From Armatimonadota bacterium (GTDB taxonomy: Bacteria; Sysuimicrobiota; Sysuimicrobiia; Sysuimicrobiales; Humicultoraceae), in assembly GCA_031459855.1 (NCBI GenBank), contig JAVKHP010000001.1, positions 2,766,309 to 2,830,308 on the forward strand: DNA of 64,000 bases. Reading direction: 5' to 3'. Below the pieces are notes generated by a model. It was not told where the DNA came from. It was given only the letters and a program-made list of their open reading frames with translations, and made no database searches. Below are positions 24,431 to 33,625 of this stretch, one piece after another (positions within the stretch are counted from its first letter, which is position 1; each line of letters begins with the position of its first letter). Position numbers and translations under genes: made by a program.

Positions 24431-25530
24431 TCACCATGAGTCCGGTGACCGACGAGCGGACCGCTGCCATGCGGATCGTCGACCTGCTGCAGCCCATGGA
24501 GGCTCTGGACGCCACCGACCTGTACGTGAAGGCCGGAACGCCGCCCATGTACCGCATCGACGGCCGGGTCACGTCCAACGGCCTGCCGGTCCTGAGCCGC
24601 GACGACACCGAGCGCCTCGCCCTCGAGATGCTCGATGCGACGCAGCAGGCCCAGTTCCGCGCCGAGAACGCCGTCGACCTGGCCTACAGCCTGCCGGGCG
24701 TCGGCCGGTTTCGGGTGAACGTCTACCGACAGCGCGGCTCGGTCGCGTTCGTGGCGCGCCGCGTGCGCCTCACGATTCCGTCGTTCGAGGAGCTCCGGCT
24801 GCCCGATGTCCTGAAGGACCTCAGCTTGCGCACCCGCGGCCTCGTGCTGGTGACCGGACACGCCGGCACCGGCAAGTCGACCACGCTGGCCGCGATGGTC
24901 GACTACCGGAACGCCCACAAGGACGGGCACATCGTCACCGTCGAGGATCCCATCGAGTTCCTCCACCCCGACAAGAAGAGCATCGTCAGCCAGCGCGAGG
25001 TCGGCACCGACACCCCCAGCTTCCCCCAGGCCCTGCGCGCGGCGCTGCGGCAGACCCCCGACGTCTTGCTGATCGGGGAGATGCGCGACCAGGAGTCGGC
25101 CGAGGCGGCTCTGTACTTCGCTGAGACCGGCCACCTCGTGCTCAGCACCCTGCACTCGGTGAACGCCCCGCAGGCCATCGAGCGCATGCTGGCGTTCTTC
25201 CCGACCGACCACAGCCAGGAAGTGCTGCACCGCCTCTCGCTCACCCTCGAGGCCATCATCTCCCAGCGCCTGGTCCCGCGGGCCGACGGCCGCGGGCGGG
25301 TCGTGGCCATCGAGGTCATGCTGGCCACACCCCGGATCCGCGACCTCGTCAAGAAGGGCGAGATCGGCTCGATCAAGCAGGCCATCCAGATGGGCACCCA
25401 GGAGGGCATGCAGACCTTCGACCAGGCCCTCTACCGCCTGCACAAAGACGGGCTGATCAGCTACGAGGACGCCCTGCGGGCGGCGGACTCGCCCAACGAC
25501 CTCAAGTTGAAGATCAAGGGGCTGGCCTGA
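24427..25530 (+). CDS. Second PilT-family ATPase (PilU-like)
   Basis: A 367-residue PilT paralogue translated from GTG 24427 (or ATG 24436) directly after pilT. Walker A is GHAGTGKST rather than GPTGSGKST; the Asp box VEDPIEFLHPDKK, Walker B VLLIGEMRD and His box ETGHLVLSTLHS are conserved. The AIRNLIRE equivalent is RIRDLVKKG, diverged as in PilU, which supports PilT-driven retraction rather than acting alone. The tandem pilT-pilU order matches many T4P systems. Confidence 0.9.
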   Translation: MITMSPVTDERTAAMRIVDLLQPMEALDATDLYVKAGTPPMYRIDGRVTSNGLPVLSRDDTERLALEMLDATQQAQFRAENAVDLAYSLPGVGRFRVNVYRQRGSVAFVARRVRLTIPSFEELRLPDVLKDLSLRTRGLVLVTGHAGTGKSTTLAAMVDYRNAHKDGHIVTVEDPIEFLHPDKKSIVSQREVGTDTPSFPQALRAALRQTPDVLLIGEMRDQESAEAALYFAETGHLVLSTLHSVNAPQAIERMLAFFPTDHSQEVLHRLSLTLEAIISQRLVPRADGRGRVVAIEVMLATPRIRDLVKKGEIGSIKQAIQMGTQEGMQTFDQALYRLHKDGLISYEDALRAADSPNDLKLKIKGLA

Positions 25531-25600
25531 CCAGGGGGCGGCGGAGAACGGCTCCACTGCCAGCGGCCGCACGCTGAGGTTCACCGGGCCAGCCTCCCAG

Positions 25601-25680
25601 CCGGCAGATGCCCGGCGCCCGGCTGATATACCCCCAGAGGCCAGCAGTTGCCTGGCGCCCGCGTGGCATGCCCCCACAGG
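25601..25680. repeat. Imperfect 40-bp tandem direct repeat
   Basis: 25601-25640 and 25641-25680 align without gaps at 31 of 40 positions; both contain cagNtgccNggcgccc and end in cccccaNagg. They lie in the 214-bp gap between the PilU-like gene and the coiled-coil gene, which otherwise shows nothing. Confidence 0.55.
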
Positions 25681-25744
25681 CTCACCGAGCGCCAACGCGG
25701 CGCCGGCTGTGGTAGAATCAGGCGGTGTCCGCGGAGGCGACCAG

Positions 25745-26620
25745 GTGTCCGACGCGCGTGTGGACAGGCTGGAAGAAGCGTTGCGGCTGTTGGCCGCGGC
25801 CCAGGCGCAGACCCAGGAGGAGTTGCGCGCGCTGGCCAGCGCCCAGCGGCGGACCGAAGAGCACCTCACCGCCCTCACCGAGCGGGTAAACCGCCTTGCG
25901 TTCCACGCCGACCAGCTGGCCGCAAGGGTCGACCAGCTTGCGGAGCAAGTTCAGCACCTGACCGCCAGGCTCCACCAGCTCACCGCGGGGATCGACCAGC
26001 TGGCCGCAAGGGTCGACCAGCTCGCCGAGCAGGTCCAGCACCTCACCGCCCGCCTCGACCAACTGATCGCCCGCGTCGACCAGCTCGCCGTTCGCTTCGA
26101 CGAACTCACCGCCCGCGTCGATCAACTCACCGCCCGGGTCGACCAGCTGACCGAGCAGGTGCGCCGCCTCACCGTCGTCGTCGGCACCCTGCGCGGCGAG
26201 AGCCTCGAACGCCGCTACCGCGAGCGGGCACCCGCGTACTTCGACGACCTGCTCCGCGGCCTCCACACCCTCACCTGGGAGGAGCTGGCCGCCCTGCTGG
26301 ACGAGGCGCAGACCCGTGGCCTCATCAGCCGCGACCAGCGCCGCTACCTGCTCGACGCCGACCTGGTGGCGCGCGGACGCCGGTGGGACGACGACAGTGC
26401 CGCCTACCTCGTCGCCGAGGTCTCTGCGGTCATCGACTCCGAGGACGTCCGCCGGGCGGTGGACCGCGCGGGGCTGCTGGCCCGTGCGACCAACACCCCC
26501 ACGCTGGCGGCCGTTGCCGGGGAGACTATCACCGCGAGCGCCGAGGAGGCCGCCAGGGCGCTACGCGTCTGGCAGGTCCTTGACGGCCGCGCGACGCCGC
26601 CAGAGTCGCCGCCCGCGTAG
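25745..26620 (+). CDS. Long coiled-coil protein with C-terminal DUF3782-like domain
   Basis: A 291-residue soluble protein. Residues 5-150 are a regular coiled coil built from 7- and 11-residue units such as LAARVDQLAEQVQHLTARL; the DNA is itself repeated (25911-25966 against 25999-26054 nearly identical). The C-terminal 130 residues (YFDDLLRGLHTLTWEEL, AYLVAEVSAVIDSEDVRRAVDRAGLL) resemble the DUF3782 / PD-(D/E)XK-like domains often found behind coiled coils, with a possible D-ExS remnant of a nuclease site. GTG 25745 is chosen because GGAGG lies 7 nt upstream. Function unknown. Confidence 0.75.
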   Translation: MSDARVDRLEEALRLLAAAQAQTQEELRALASAQRRTEEHLTALTERVNRLAFHADQLAARVDQLAEQVQHLTARLHQLTAGIDQLAARVDQLAEQVQHLTARLDQLIARVDQLAVRFDELTARVDQLTARVDQLTEQVRRLTVVVGTLRGESLERRYRERAPAYFDDLLRGLHTLTWEELAALLDEAQTRGLISRDQRRYLLDADLVARGRRWDDDSAAYLVAEVSAVIDSEDVRRAVDRAGLLARATNTPTLAAVAGETITASAEEAARALRVWQVLDGRATPPESPPA

Positions 26621-26634
26621 CTAACTCACGCGGG
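26612..26634. terminator. Hairpin between convergent genes
   Basis: cccgcgt (26612-26618) pairs with acgcggg (26628-26634) across a 9-nt loop, covering the stop codon of the plus-strand coiled-coil gene and lying just after the minus-strand sugar transferase. Short, with no U-tract. Confidence 0.35.
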
Positions 26635-26639
26635 GGTCG

Positions 26640-28133
26640 CTACCCTGCCCTGGCCGCGACCTGCGCCTCGCCCCGTAGCACCGCCGGCACCGTCTTCGCC
26701 AGGATGATCACGTCCAACCACAGCGACCAGTTGTTCACGTACCACCGGTCGAGGTGCACGCGCTGCCGGTAGTCCAGCGCGTTCTTGCCGCTCACCTGCC
26801 ACAGGCCCGTCAGCCCCGGGGGCACGTCGAGCATGCCGTCGCCGGGCAGCAGCGGGAGTTCCCGCGGCAGGTAGGGACGCGGGCCCACCAGGCTCATCTC
26901 GCCGCGCAGCACGTTGAGCACCTGGGGCAGCTCGTCCAGTCCCCAGCGGCGCAGCCACCGGCCCACCGGCGTCACGCGCGGGTCGTGCCCGCGCAGCTTC
27001 CAGTAGCGCTCCCACTCCTCGGCCGCCCCTGGATTGTCGCGCAGGAAGGCGGCCAGGCGCGCGTCGGCGTCGACGTACATCGTCCGCAGCTTGTAGCAGG
27101 GGAACAGGCGCCGTCCCCGGCCGACCCGCGGCTCCACGTGGAAGGCCGGCCCCGGCGAGGTCAGCCGCACCGCGACGGCTGCCGCCGCGAGCACCGGGAG
27201 CGCCACGGCCGCCAGCGCCGCACCCGCCAGTAGGTCGAAGGCGCGCTTGGTGACCACGTTCCACGGCCGCAGCAGGTTGTTGGGCACGCGCAGCAAGAGG
27301 GCGCGGTCCTCGAACAGGCCCACGACCTCCACGCCCAGCACCGGCATCTCGCTCACATCGGGGGCCACCAGCACGTTCTCGGCCACTGGGCGCAACCGCT
27401 CCACGAGGGCCAGGAACTCCGCGCGGCCCAGGTGGGCGGCACCGACGATCACGTCGCGGGCACCCAGCGCCCGCGCCCGCTCGGGCGCCAGGGCCGGGTC
27501 GTCGACCACGCCTGCCACGTCGTAGCCCAGCGTCGGTGCCCGTGCCAGCGCCTCGGCCAGCCGCGCGGCCTGCGGGCCGTCGCCGACCACCAGCACCCGC
27601 TGCCGCCAGGGACCCAGGCGCACCAGCGCGGCCTTGACGACCCGCCGCGCGGCCGGCAGCGCCACCAGCAGCACCGCCCAGGCCATCACCACCACCGGCC
27701 GCGAGACGTCGTCGCCCACCTTCGCCAGCGCCAGCAGGGCGAAGGTCGCCACCGCCGCCACCGTGACCCCGGAGACGCAGCGGCGCGCCTCTTCCCAGAA
27801 CGGGTCGCGGCGCGTGTACAGTCCGGCGTACCACAGCGCGCCCAGGTAGACGGCTGGCAGCCACCACAGGCTCAGGTAGTGCGCCAGCGGGTAGGTCGGA
27901 CGGGCGAACGCCGGCGACAGCCACGGCAGGACGGCTCCGCGCACCCCGACCGCCACCGCCAGCGCGGCCACCAGGGTCAGCAGGTCGCCCGCGACGAGCG
28001 CCGCCCGCGCCAGCACGCCCGCGGTCACCGTCGGCAGACGGGGCACCGCGCCCGCTGGCAGAGGGCGCACCGCGTCAGCCGGCAGCCGGTGCTGCCCTAC
28101 CCCTTCGACGTCCGCACGCGCAGGCGCCACCAT
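26640..28133 (-). CDS. Undecaprenyl-phosphate sugar phosphotransferase (WbaP type)
   Basis: A 497-residue initiating enzyme for surface polysaccharide synthesis: it puts the first sugar-1-phosphate on undecaprenyl phosphate. Four N-terminal membrane helices and a CoA-binding-like middle domain (RVLVVGDGPQAARLAEAL) precede the catalytic bacterial sugar transferase domain with KRAFDLLAGAALAAVALPVL, VGRGRRLFPCYKLRTMYVDA, GLDELPQVLNVLRGEMSLVGPRP and LTGLWQVSGKN. It overlaps the end of the WecG-like gene by 37 bp. Confidence 0.92.
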   Translation of the reverse strand: MVAPARADVEGVGQHRLPADAVRPLPAGAVPRLPTVTAGVLARAALVAGDLLTLVAALAVAVGVRGAVLPWLSPAFARPTYPLAHYLSLWWLPAVYLGALWYAGLYTRRDPFWEEARRCVSGVTVAAVATFALLALAKVGDDVSRPVVVMAWAVLLVALPAARRVVKAALVRLGPWRQRVLVVGDGPQAARLAEALARAPTLGYDVAGVVDDPALAPERARALGARDVIVGAAHLGRAEFLALVERLRPVAENVLVAPDVSEMPVLGVEVVGLFEDRALLLRVPNNLLRPWNVVTKRAFDLLAGAALAAVALPVLAAAAVAVRLTSPGPAFHVEPRVGRGRRLFPCYKLRTMYVDADARLAAFLRDNPGAAEEWERYWKLRGHDPRVTPVGRWLRRWGLDELPQVLNVLRGEMSLVGPRPYLPRELPLLPGDGMLDVPPGLTGLWQVSGKNALDYRQRVHLDRWYVNNWSLWLDVIILAKTVPAVLRGEAQVAARAG

Positions 28134-28888
28134 TCTCTAAGAACTATGCCCAGGAAGGCCACGTCGTCGACCAGGTAGCGCCGCCACAGGCGCCGGGGCT
28201 CGTGAATCAGACGCCAGAACCACTCCAGGCCCGCGCGCTGCATCCAGACCGGGGCGCGGGGTTTGACCCCGGCGGCGTAGTCGATGGCCGCCCCGCAGCA
28301 GACGGCGACGGTACAGGCCAGGCGGTCCCAGTGGCGGTAGACCCAGAGTTCTTGCTTGGGGGAACCGAGGCCGACGAACAACACGTCTGGTCTGGCCTGC
28401 GCCACCGCTGCGACAGCCGTCTCCGCCGCGTCGCCTTCGGGTGTAAACTCCGGTGGCGGGCTATGCGTACCGACAATACGCAAGCCCGGAAATCGGATTC
28501 CAAGATTGACCGCTGCACGTTCTACTGTATGCCTACCGCCGCCGAGCAGGAAGACTGAATGCCCTCGCTCAGCAGCCAGAGCACACAGCGCGGGTAGCAG
28601 ATCAGAGCCGGCGAGGCGTTCCGGCAGCGAACGTCCCATCAGTCGAGAGGCCCAAACGAGAGGCATCCCGTCAGCGAGACTCAGCAACGCGCTCTCATAA
28701 ACGGCCCGGAGGTGGGACGTCCGCCGCGCCCGAACCACGTGATCGATGTTCGGCGTTACAACATACCCGCGACTGCCATGTTGCAGGGCGGTGGCAACGA
28801 CAGCCACGGCGGCTGACATAGTAAGCCGGTCGAAAGGAACCTCCGCAAGGCGGACGCGGCTAGACGTCACCACACAGCGCCCTTTCAT
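28097..28888 (-). CDS. WecG/TagA/CpsF family glycosyltransferase
   Basis: A 263-residue GT26 enzyme. Conserved segments: YVVTPNIDHVVRARR, SLADGMPLVWASRLMG, ERLAGSDLLPAL, VFLLGGGRHTVERAAVNL, and DVLFVGLGSPKQELWV. It would add the second sugar (ManNAc-type in characterised members) to the lipid-linked intermediate made by the WbaP-type enzyme. The 3' half is as GC-rich as its neighbours, while the 5' half (28450-28890) is visibly less so, hinting at a recombination joint inside the gene. A GTG shortly downstream of ATG 28888 is an alternative start. Confidence 0.9.
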   Translation of the reverse strand: MKGRCVVTSSRVRLAEVPFDRLTMSAAVAVVATALQHGSRGYVVTPNIDHVVRARRTSHLRAVYESALLSLADGMPLVWASRLMGRSLPERLAGSDLLPALCALAAERGHSVFLLGGGRHTVERAAVNLGIRFPGLRIVGTHSPPPEFTPEGDAAETAVAAVAQARPDVLFVGLGSPKQELWVYRHWDRLACTVAVCCGAAIDYAAGVKPRAPVWMQRAGLEWFWRLIHEPRRLWRRYLVDDVAFLGIVLREWWRLRVRTSKG

Positions 28889-28942
28889 TGAAGCTCTGAT
28901 ACACATTGAACCACAAGCCGATCGGTGACCGCAGCAGCAAAG

Positions 28943-29752
28943 CTACCGGTGGTTTTCCTGTCCCATGGCATGTCGGCCGGTCCGGCTTCCAAAGCGAAGC
29001 GCCAGTCGTTTCATGAAGGCAGGTTTCGCTGCAAACACGTATGTGAAGCCTCTTGCCTCCGCTACGGCGTGAATCTCCCGCGGCGGCCCCGCGGCAAGCC
29101 ATCCGCCAACCTCTATGGTCGAAAGCCGAAATCCCGAAGCAACAAGGTCTTCTAGAAGCACGGTGCCACCAGCAAGCCACCGCGGCACATCCTCCATGAC
29201 CAGACATTGGGCTTGAGACAGAGTAGCGCGGCCCCCTCTCCAGATATCGTGCTCGCTTCCTTCCGCATCGATCTTCGCAAAGTCGATCCGGCCAAGACTG
29301 AGGTCATCCAAACGCGCCACCCTCACGGTTTCTTGTACAAGCACGGCCTCGCCCGCGCTCGGAACCAGCTCGCCTGCCGTCATCTCGTCGAGGGAACCGC
29401 TGCCTCCGTAAGTCCCCAAGCCGCTCTCGACGCGAGCTAACTGCCTCATACCACTATCCGCACCAAGCGCCACGCGGTACGCTCGCGCGATGCCACCATA
29501 GCCATTGCACTGAATGTTGTATTCAAGAAACGAGTGTAGGTGCGTCTGTGGTTCGAAAGCATACACCTTTCCTTCTGCGCCGACCAGGCGACACAACAGC
29601 AGTGTGAAGTACCCGAAGTTCGCTCCAATGTCGACGACTCGCATTCCACGGCGAACGCATCGCAGCACAACCTTCGTAACGTCGGGCTCCCACAGCCCGT
29701 CGGCTACAAGCACCGGCGCAGTCGCCCGGTCGCGACCGTCAAGGAGCATCAA
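28943..29752 (-). CDS. FkbM family methyltransferase
   Basis: A 269-residue SAM-dependent enzyme: motif I VVDIGANFGYFTLLLCRLVG, then VYAFEPQTHLHSFLEYNI, and the FkbM signature FAKIDAEGSEHDIWRGG. It probably O-methylates a sugar in the surface glycan. It starts with TTG or ATG behind GGGGGAG. Base composition is clearly lower in GC than the flanks. The 141-bp gap upstream to the GT4 gene holds no visible signal. Confidence 0.88.
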   Translation of the reverse strand: MMLLDGRDRATAPVLVADGLWEPDVTKVVLRCVRRGMRVVDIGANFGYFTLLLCRLVGAEGKVYAFEPQTHLHSFLEYNIQCNGYGGIARAYRVALGADSGMRQLARVESGLGTYGGSGSLDEMTAGELVPSAGEAVLVQETVRVARLDDLSLGRIDFAKIDAEGSEHDIWRGGRATLSQAQCLVMEDVPRWLAGGTVLLEDLVASGFRLSTIEVGGWLAAGPPREIHAVAEARGFTYVFAAKPAFMKRLALRFGSRTGRHAMGQENHR

Positions 29753-29893
29753 CTCCCCCGAACGCCAATCTGGTGAGTACCGCCCCTTCGCCCAAGTATG
29801 CGCTCGAAAACATCATGCGCCTGCTCACGGCTCGTGCCCACGAGCCGACGCGTTGTCGAAGGTTGCTTGGCCCGTGTCTGATGATCCAGAATT

Positions 29894-31084
29894 TCATCCG
29901 GCCACCACCCGGGTCGTAAAGAACTCGGATACGCAGGAACGGTACACGTCAAGGACCTCCCGGGCGGCCGTCTCCCAGCTAAACCTCGTAGCACGTTGAA
30001 ATCCACGTTGCACGAGCTCTGCCGCCAGCTTGGAATTCGCTACAATGCGCTCAATGCCCCATGCAATAGACTCGACATCCAGAGGGTCGACAAGTAACGC
30101 GGCGTCCCCGGCAACCTCGGGCAGGGAGGACCGGTTACTAGTGACCACCGGCGTTCCGCACGCCATCGCTTCAAGAACAGGCAGACCGAACCCCTCGTGC
30201 AGCGAGGGAAACACCAAGGCCTTAGCGCCTGTAAGCAGAGCCGGAAGGTGCTCGTCGGGAACAAAGCCCAGATACCGAATTCGGTTCTCCAGCCGGTTAT
30301 CGCGTATCGCCTGCACGAACGACCGGTACAACCAACCCAAGCGCCCAGCAACCGCCAAAAGGGGGAACGAGGGATCACGTCTCGCCAGCATCGCGTAGGC
30401 ATCGAGCAACCGACTGAGGTTCTTCCGCGGCTGCACAGTTGCCAGACACAGCACGTAATCGCGCGGCAGACGGTACTGCTTGCGCAGCTCGTCCACGATG
30501 CCGGGCTCGGCCGGACGAAACTCTGTCCCCACGCCAGGATACACCACACTGAGTTTCTCTCGAAGGGTTTTGTCCCACTCGGCGATTTCGCTCGCCGCCG
30601 ACCTGGAAACCGTGACAAGGCGCTCCGCTTTGTGCAGCAACGGACGCGCCAAAGCCCGAAAAAAGATCGCATGCCGTCTAGTAAATGTGTCCGGGTAGAG
30701 AATGGGTGAGATATCGTGGACGGTTGCGACTATCCGAACCTTGCCGAGCGGAGCCAAGGGCACGTCGAGAAAGTCCATGCAATGCAACACGTTGAGCTCC
30801 AATCCCCTAGATCTCCGCGCCACACACAGGGTCGATCGCACAACTCGCGCTGGGATGCCCGCCCTCGGGAGTTTCCAGTAGGCGGTTCCCAGGCTAACGA
30901 CCGGCGAGTGTTCTGCCAGCATTCGCGTGATCCACTCTGCCGGCCCCCTGCCGGGAAACAGAACGTACCTGACTCCCGGCTGCTCGCTGTTGAGGGCAAC
31001 GAGCGACTTTGTCAACTCGACGGCGTATCGCCCGATGCCGCCACTGGCCAACGTCGCGTGCCAGAGATCCAACCCGACGCGCAT
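29894..31084 (-). CDS. GT4 glycosyltransferase
   Basis: A 396-residue GT-B enzyme: N-terminal GLDLWHATLASGGIGRYAVEL, hinge region YVLCLATVQPRKNLSRLLDAY, and C-terminal nucleotide-sugar motif FPSLHEGFGLPVLEAMACGTPVV. It adds a sugar, often mannose, to the lipid-linked glycan in the cytoplasm. ATG 31084 overlaps the flippase stop (TGATG), which fixes the start over a longer open frame. Confidence 0.92.
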   Translation of the reverse strand: MRVGLDLWHATLASGGIGRYAVELTKSLVALNSEQPGVRYVLFPGRGPAEWITRMLAEHSPVVSLGTAYWKLPRAGIPARVVRSTLCVARRSRGLELNVLHCMDFLDVPLAPLGKVRIVATVHDISPILYPDTFTRRHAIFFRALARPLLHKAERLVTVSRSAASEIAEWDKTLREKLSVVYPGVGTEFRPAEPGIVDELRKQYRLPRDYVLCLATVQPRKNLSRLLDAYAMLARRDPSFPLLAVAGRLGWLYRSFVQAIRDNRLENRIRYLGFVPDEHLPALLTGAKALVFPSLHEGFGLPVLEAMACGTPVVTSNRSSLPEVAGDAALLVDPLDVESIAWGIERIVANSKLAAELVQRGFQRATRFSWETAAREVLDVYRSCVSEFFTTRVVAG

Positions 31085-32421
31085 CACTGCACCCGGCCGC
31101 TGGACCACACTGACTTGAAGACCCAGGGCACTACCGCCTGCGAGGGTTTCCAAACAACTGCCAAGTACGCTAGCGCCGCAAGTACCCTGGCCACACCCGC
31201 CCCCGCAATCCCAAACCGCGGTACGAAAACGATGCAGCCGAGTGCAATTGCGGATAGAGCCGCGCCCATAGCCCACAGCATGTTTCCAATCTTCTCTCCG
31301 AGTTCCAAGCCCTTGTGGGCGTACATCGCAAAGTGCCACAGCACGAAGGCCACCAAAAGCCACGGGACGACGCTCAGGCCGGTCAGGTAATCGTGGGGAA
31401 TAACCGCACGAATGATTTTCTCGGCAAACCCCAATCCCAAAATCAAGTATGCTGCAGCCCACGCGCCAAAGACTGTCATGATGCGGCCAAGCGCGACTCC
31501 CGCTTCAGTCCTGCCGCAAGTTGCGAAAATGCGCACCAGGTACGGGAAGGACAACATCAGAAAAGGACCGAAGGCAAGCGTGCTTGTCCTCTCGATCAGC
31601 GCGAAAATCGCCCCGTACGAACCAACCGCGTCGTCCCCCGCGAGCAGTCGCAGAATGCCTCGCTCAATCGCTCCCATGAGACCCAGTCCCGTAAACCACC
31701 CCGCGAGCGGCAGTCCAACCCTGACTGCCCGGCGCGCCGTCGCAGGATCTGTTGGCTTACCCGCCGTCATGACGACGTGTTCGGGTCCTAGCAGGGATCT
31801 GTTTGCCACCCAGATGAGAGCAGCGAGTACCGTAGTTTCCGCCCACAGTCGGCCAAACATCCCAAATCGCAACAACCATACCATGAAGACACTCAGCACC
31901 ATCCCCAACGCGGCTTGAACGAGCTCGTACACTGCATACCGACCCGCTTCACCTCTTGCCTGGTACATCGTTCTCAGCGTTTGGTAAGTGGGGCGAACCA
32001 GCACCACGCATGCGGCAGGCAACAGGTACGGCATGAATGCGGACGGTAACCATCCGACACGCACGACGAGAAAGCCAGTAATGACGAGAATCGCGGCGGC
32101 AAACGCGCTGCTCCGCATCACCAACCGCCGAAGGGTTGACACAGCAACGAGGAAATCGGTGGGACGTTCGATTTCAGGCACCACGCGCAACACCGCGTAT
32201 TCGCCCCAGCCGGCCAACGCGGTGATAATCGTTCCGATAACGGCGGTCACAAACACAAACCGGCCGTAATCGTCAACGCCTACAAGCCTCGTGAAGACCG
32301 CGACGGCTATCAGTGAGATGGCCATCGGCGCCGCTGAGGCCAAAGAATAACTTGCCACCTGAGCACCATACTTCTGCAGAGGGACGAGGAGCCTAATTCT
32401 ATCCCATGGATGATAACCCAT
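31084..32421 (-). CDS. Polysaccharide flippase (MATE/Wzx-like)
   Basis: A 445-residue protein with about 12-14 hydrophobic segments and no soluble domain, starting YGAQVASYSLASAAPMAISLIAVAVFTRLVGVDDYGRFVF, typical of Wzx-type exporters. It should flip the completed lipid-linked oligosaccharide across the inner membrane. The start is at ATG 32421; the upstream DNA is a decayed Uma2 gene, so the in-frame extension beyond is not coding. Lower GC than its surroundings, like FkbM and GT4. Confidence 0.88.
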   Translation of the reverse strand: MGYHPWDRIRLLVPLQKYGAQVASYSLASAAPMAISLIAVAVFTRLVGVDDYGRFVFVTAVIGTIITALAGWGEYAVLRVVPEIERPTDFLVAVSTLRRLVMRSSAFAAAILVITGFLVVRVGWLPSAFMPYLLPAACVVLVRPTYQTLRTMYQARGEAGRYAVYELVQAALGMVLSVFMVWLLRFGMFGRLWAETTVLAALIWVANRSLLGPEHVVMTAGKPTDPATARRAVRVGLPLAGWFTGLGLMGAIERGILRLLAGDDAVGSYGAIFALIERTSTLAFGPFLMLSFPYLVRIFATCGRTEAGVALGRIMTVFGAWAAAYLILGLGFAEKIIRAVIPHDYLTGLSVVPWLLVAFVLWHFAMYAHKGLELGEKIGNMLWAMGAALSAIALGCIVFVPRFGIAGAGVARVLAALAYLAVVWKPSQAVVPWVFKSVWSSGRVQ

Positions 32422-32432
32422 CACGTGACGGC

Positions 32433-32687
32433 CTAGTTCTCGCAAGCCCGCGGCCCCGAAGGCCACAGTCTGCAGAGTCGATAGCCTTGTGGGACTGCCT
32501 GCTGGGTACCCATCCACGCCAGGCGATCGCGACCTTCTACATGGTAATGAATTCGCCGCTGAACCCCGACGAGGTTGTCGGAGGGGAAGAGCACCTCCGC
32601 GGCCAGGTCCGGCGCACCCCACAGCAAGCGGGACGCTAGCCGTCCGTCACGCAACCGGTCGGTCGCAACGAACGTGGGACCTAGCAC
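32433..32687 (-). pseudogene. Remnant of a Uma2-family gene
   Basis: The minus-strand frame reads TFVATDRLRDGRLASRLLWGAPDLAAEVLFPSDNLVGVQRR and then diverges. This aligns with residues about 100-160 of the intact Uma2 gene at 32914-33468 (FIAAERLPDGRLPAGFVQGAPDLAVEVLSPSDSPIDVQQR), and the DNA is also alike (32575-32660 against about 33110-33215). N- and C-terminal parts are missing or scrambled. Confidence 0.75.
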
Positions 32688-32731
32688 GACGCGCTTGGGG
32701 ACAATCCCGGGTGCCCCACTCAGGGCTCACT

Positions 32732-32767
32732 CTCCTAAGTCACCAACCGCTCCTAAGTCACCGACCG
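32732..32767. repeat. 18-bp tandem duplication
   Basis: ctcctaagtcaccaaccg and ctcctaagtcaccgaccg follow each other directly (one mismatch) at the edge of the GT-C gene remnant. Confidence 0.7.
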
Positions 32768-32865
32768 CATCCCACACACCAGCCTGTCGTCCGCCACGCG
32801 GAACCGCCACGAGCCCCGGCAGTCCACCTCGCGACTCGCTGGGCATCGTAGGCATTCCCTGACCA
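32758..32865 (-). pseudogene. Remnant of the 3' end of a GT-C gene
   Basis: About 108 bp match 33649-33756, the 3' end of the 582-aa GT-C gene, with only scattered differences; the remnant still encodes SWRFRVADDRLVCGMRS against SWRFHVADDRLVHGIRL. Together with the Uma2 remnant beside it, this preserves the order Uma2-GT-C, i.e. it is the leftover of a tandem duplication of that pair. Confidence 0.8.
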
Positions 32866-32913
32866 GAAGAATGTCCCGCTCGCTGCAGCGGGCTGGCGCA
32901 GGCACCCGGAATC

Positions 32914-33468
32914 TCACCCGAAAACCCAACCCAACGGAATCCGCAGTCCGGGAAGCACGTCTTCCCCTTCCAGCGTGTCGCCTTCCCGCAGCAACCGGGC
33001 GGACCCGTCCGCGCGATAGACTGTTGCAGTAGCAGCCTGCGGGGTGACCACCCACACCAGGCGGGCACCGCCCTCTAGCCAGTCGCGCACTCGCTGCTGC
33101 ACATCGATGGGGCTGTCGGAGGGGGAGAGCACCTCGACGGCGAGGTCCGGCGCACCCTGCACGAAGCCGGCTGGTAGCCGTCCGTCAGGCAACCTCTCGG
33201 CGGCAATGAAGGCGATGTCCGGAGCGCGGACCCGTTCGGGATCATAGGGCAAGGCGAGGATGAAGCCCACCTCGCCGACAACGACCTCGCCGCTGCCGCG
33301 CTCCTCCATGTACTCCGCGAGGCGGCGATGCAGGCGGCCGACGACCTTGCCGTGCACCCCGCCGACCGGAGGCATTTCGACCACCTCACCGTCAACGAGT
33401 TCCAGGCGACCATCGGTCTCACCGCGTCGCCACAGGTCTTCGGCCGTGCTCCGGGGCTTGATGCTCAT
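32914..33468 (-). CDS. Uma2 family (DUF820) restriction-endonuclease-fold protein
   Basis: A 184-residue protein with the PD-(D/E)XK-like core of Uma2: LELVDGEVVEMPPVGGVHG, VRAPDIAFIA (Asp), and GAPDLAVEVLSPSD with the catalytic-type Glu, then WLEGGARLVWVV. Uma2 proteins are widespread, often multicopy and of unknown function. ATG 33468 is preferred, with GGAG about 7 nt upstream. It follows the GT-C gene in the same direction; the 157-bp gap between them holds no clear signal. A decayed copy lies 230 bp downstream. Confidence 0.88.
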   Translation of the reverse strand: MSIKPRSTAEDLWRRGETDGRLELVDGEVVEMPPVGGVHGKVVGRLHRRLAEYMEERGSGEVVVGEVGFILALPYDPERVRAPDIAFIAAERLPDGRLPAGFVQGAPDLAVEVLSPSDSPIDVQQRVRDWLEGGARLVWVVTPQAATATVYRADGSARLLREGDTLEGEDVLPGLRIPLGWVFG

Positions 33469-33625
33469 CTCCCTGCTCCGCGTCGCCAGGCTATCACCTG
33501 CAATGGCAACCCACAAGGTTCAGGGTCGCCAGTTTCCGCCCCCCAATCCCGGGTGGCCGGCCCCGGCCCGCGTGGTCGGCCCACGACCCGGCGAGGGGCA
33601 GGCTCCCAATTCCGGGCAACCCGCC

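Noticed and set aside
28850-28870. GTCTAG on the minus strand at 28860 as a tenth SigB-type site
   Set aside because: No GGG(C/T)A hexamer occurs at 13-15 nt, and the site is inside the wecG coding region.
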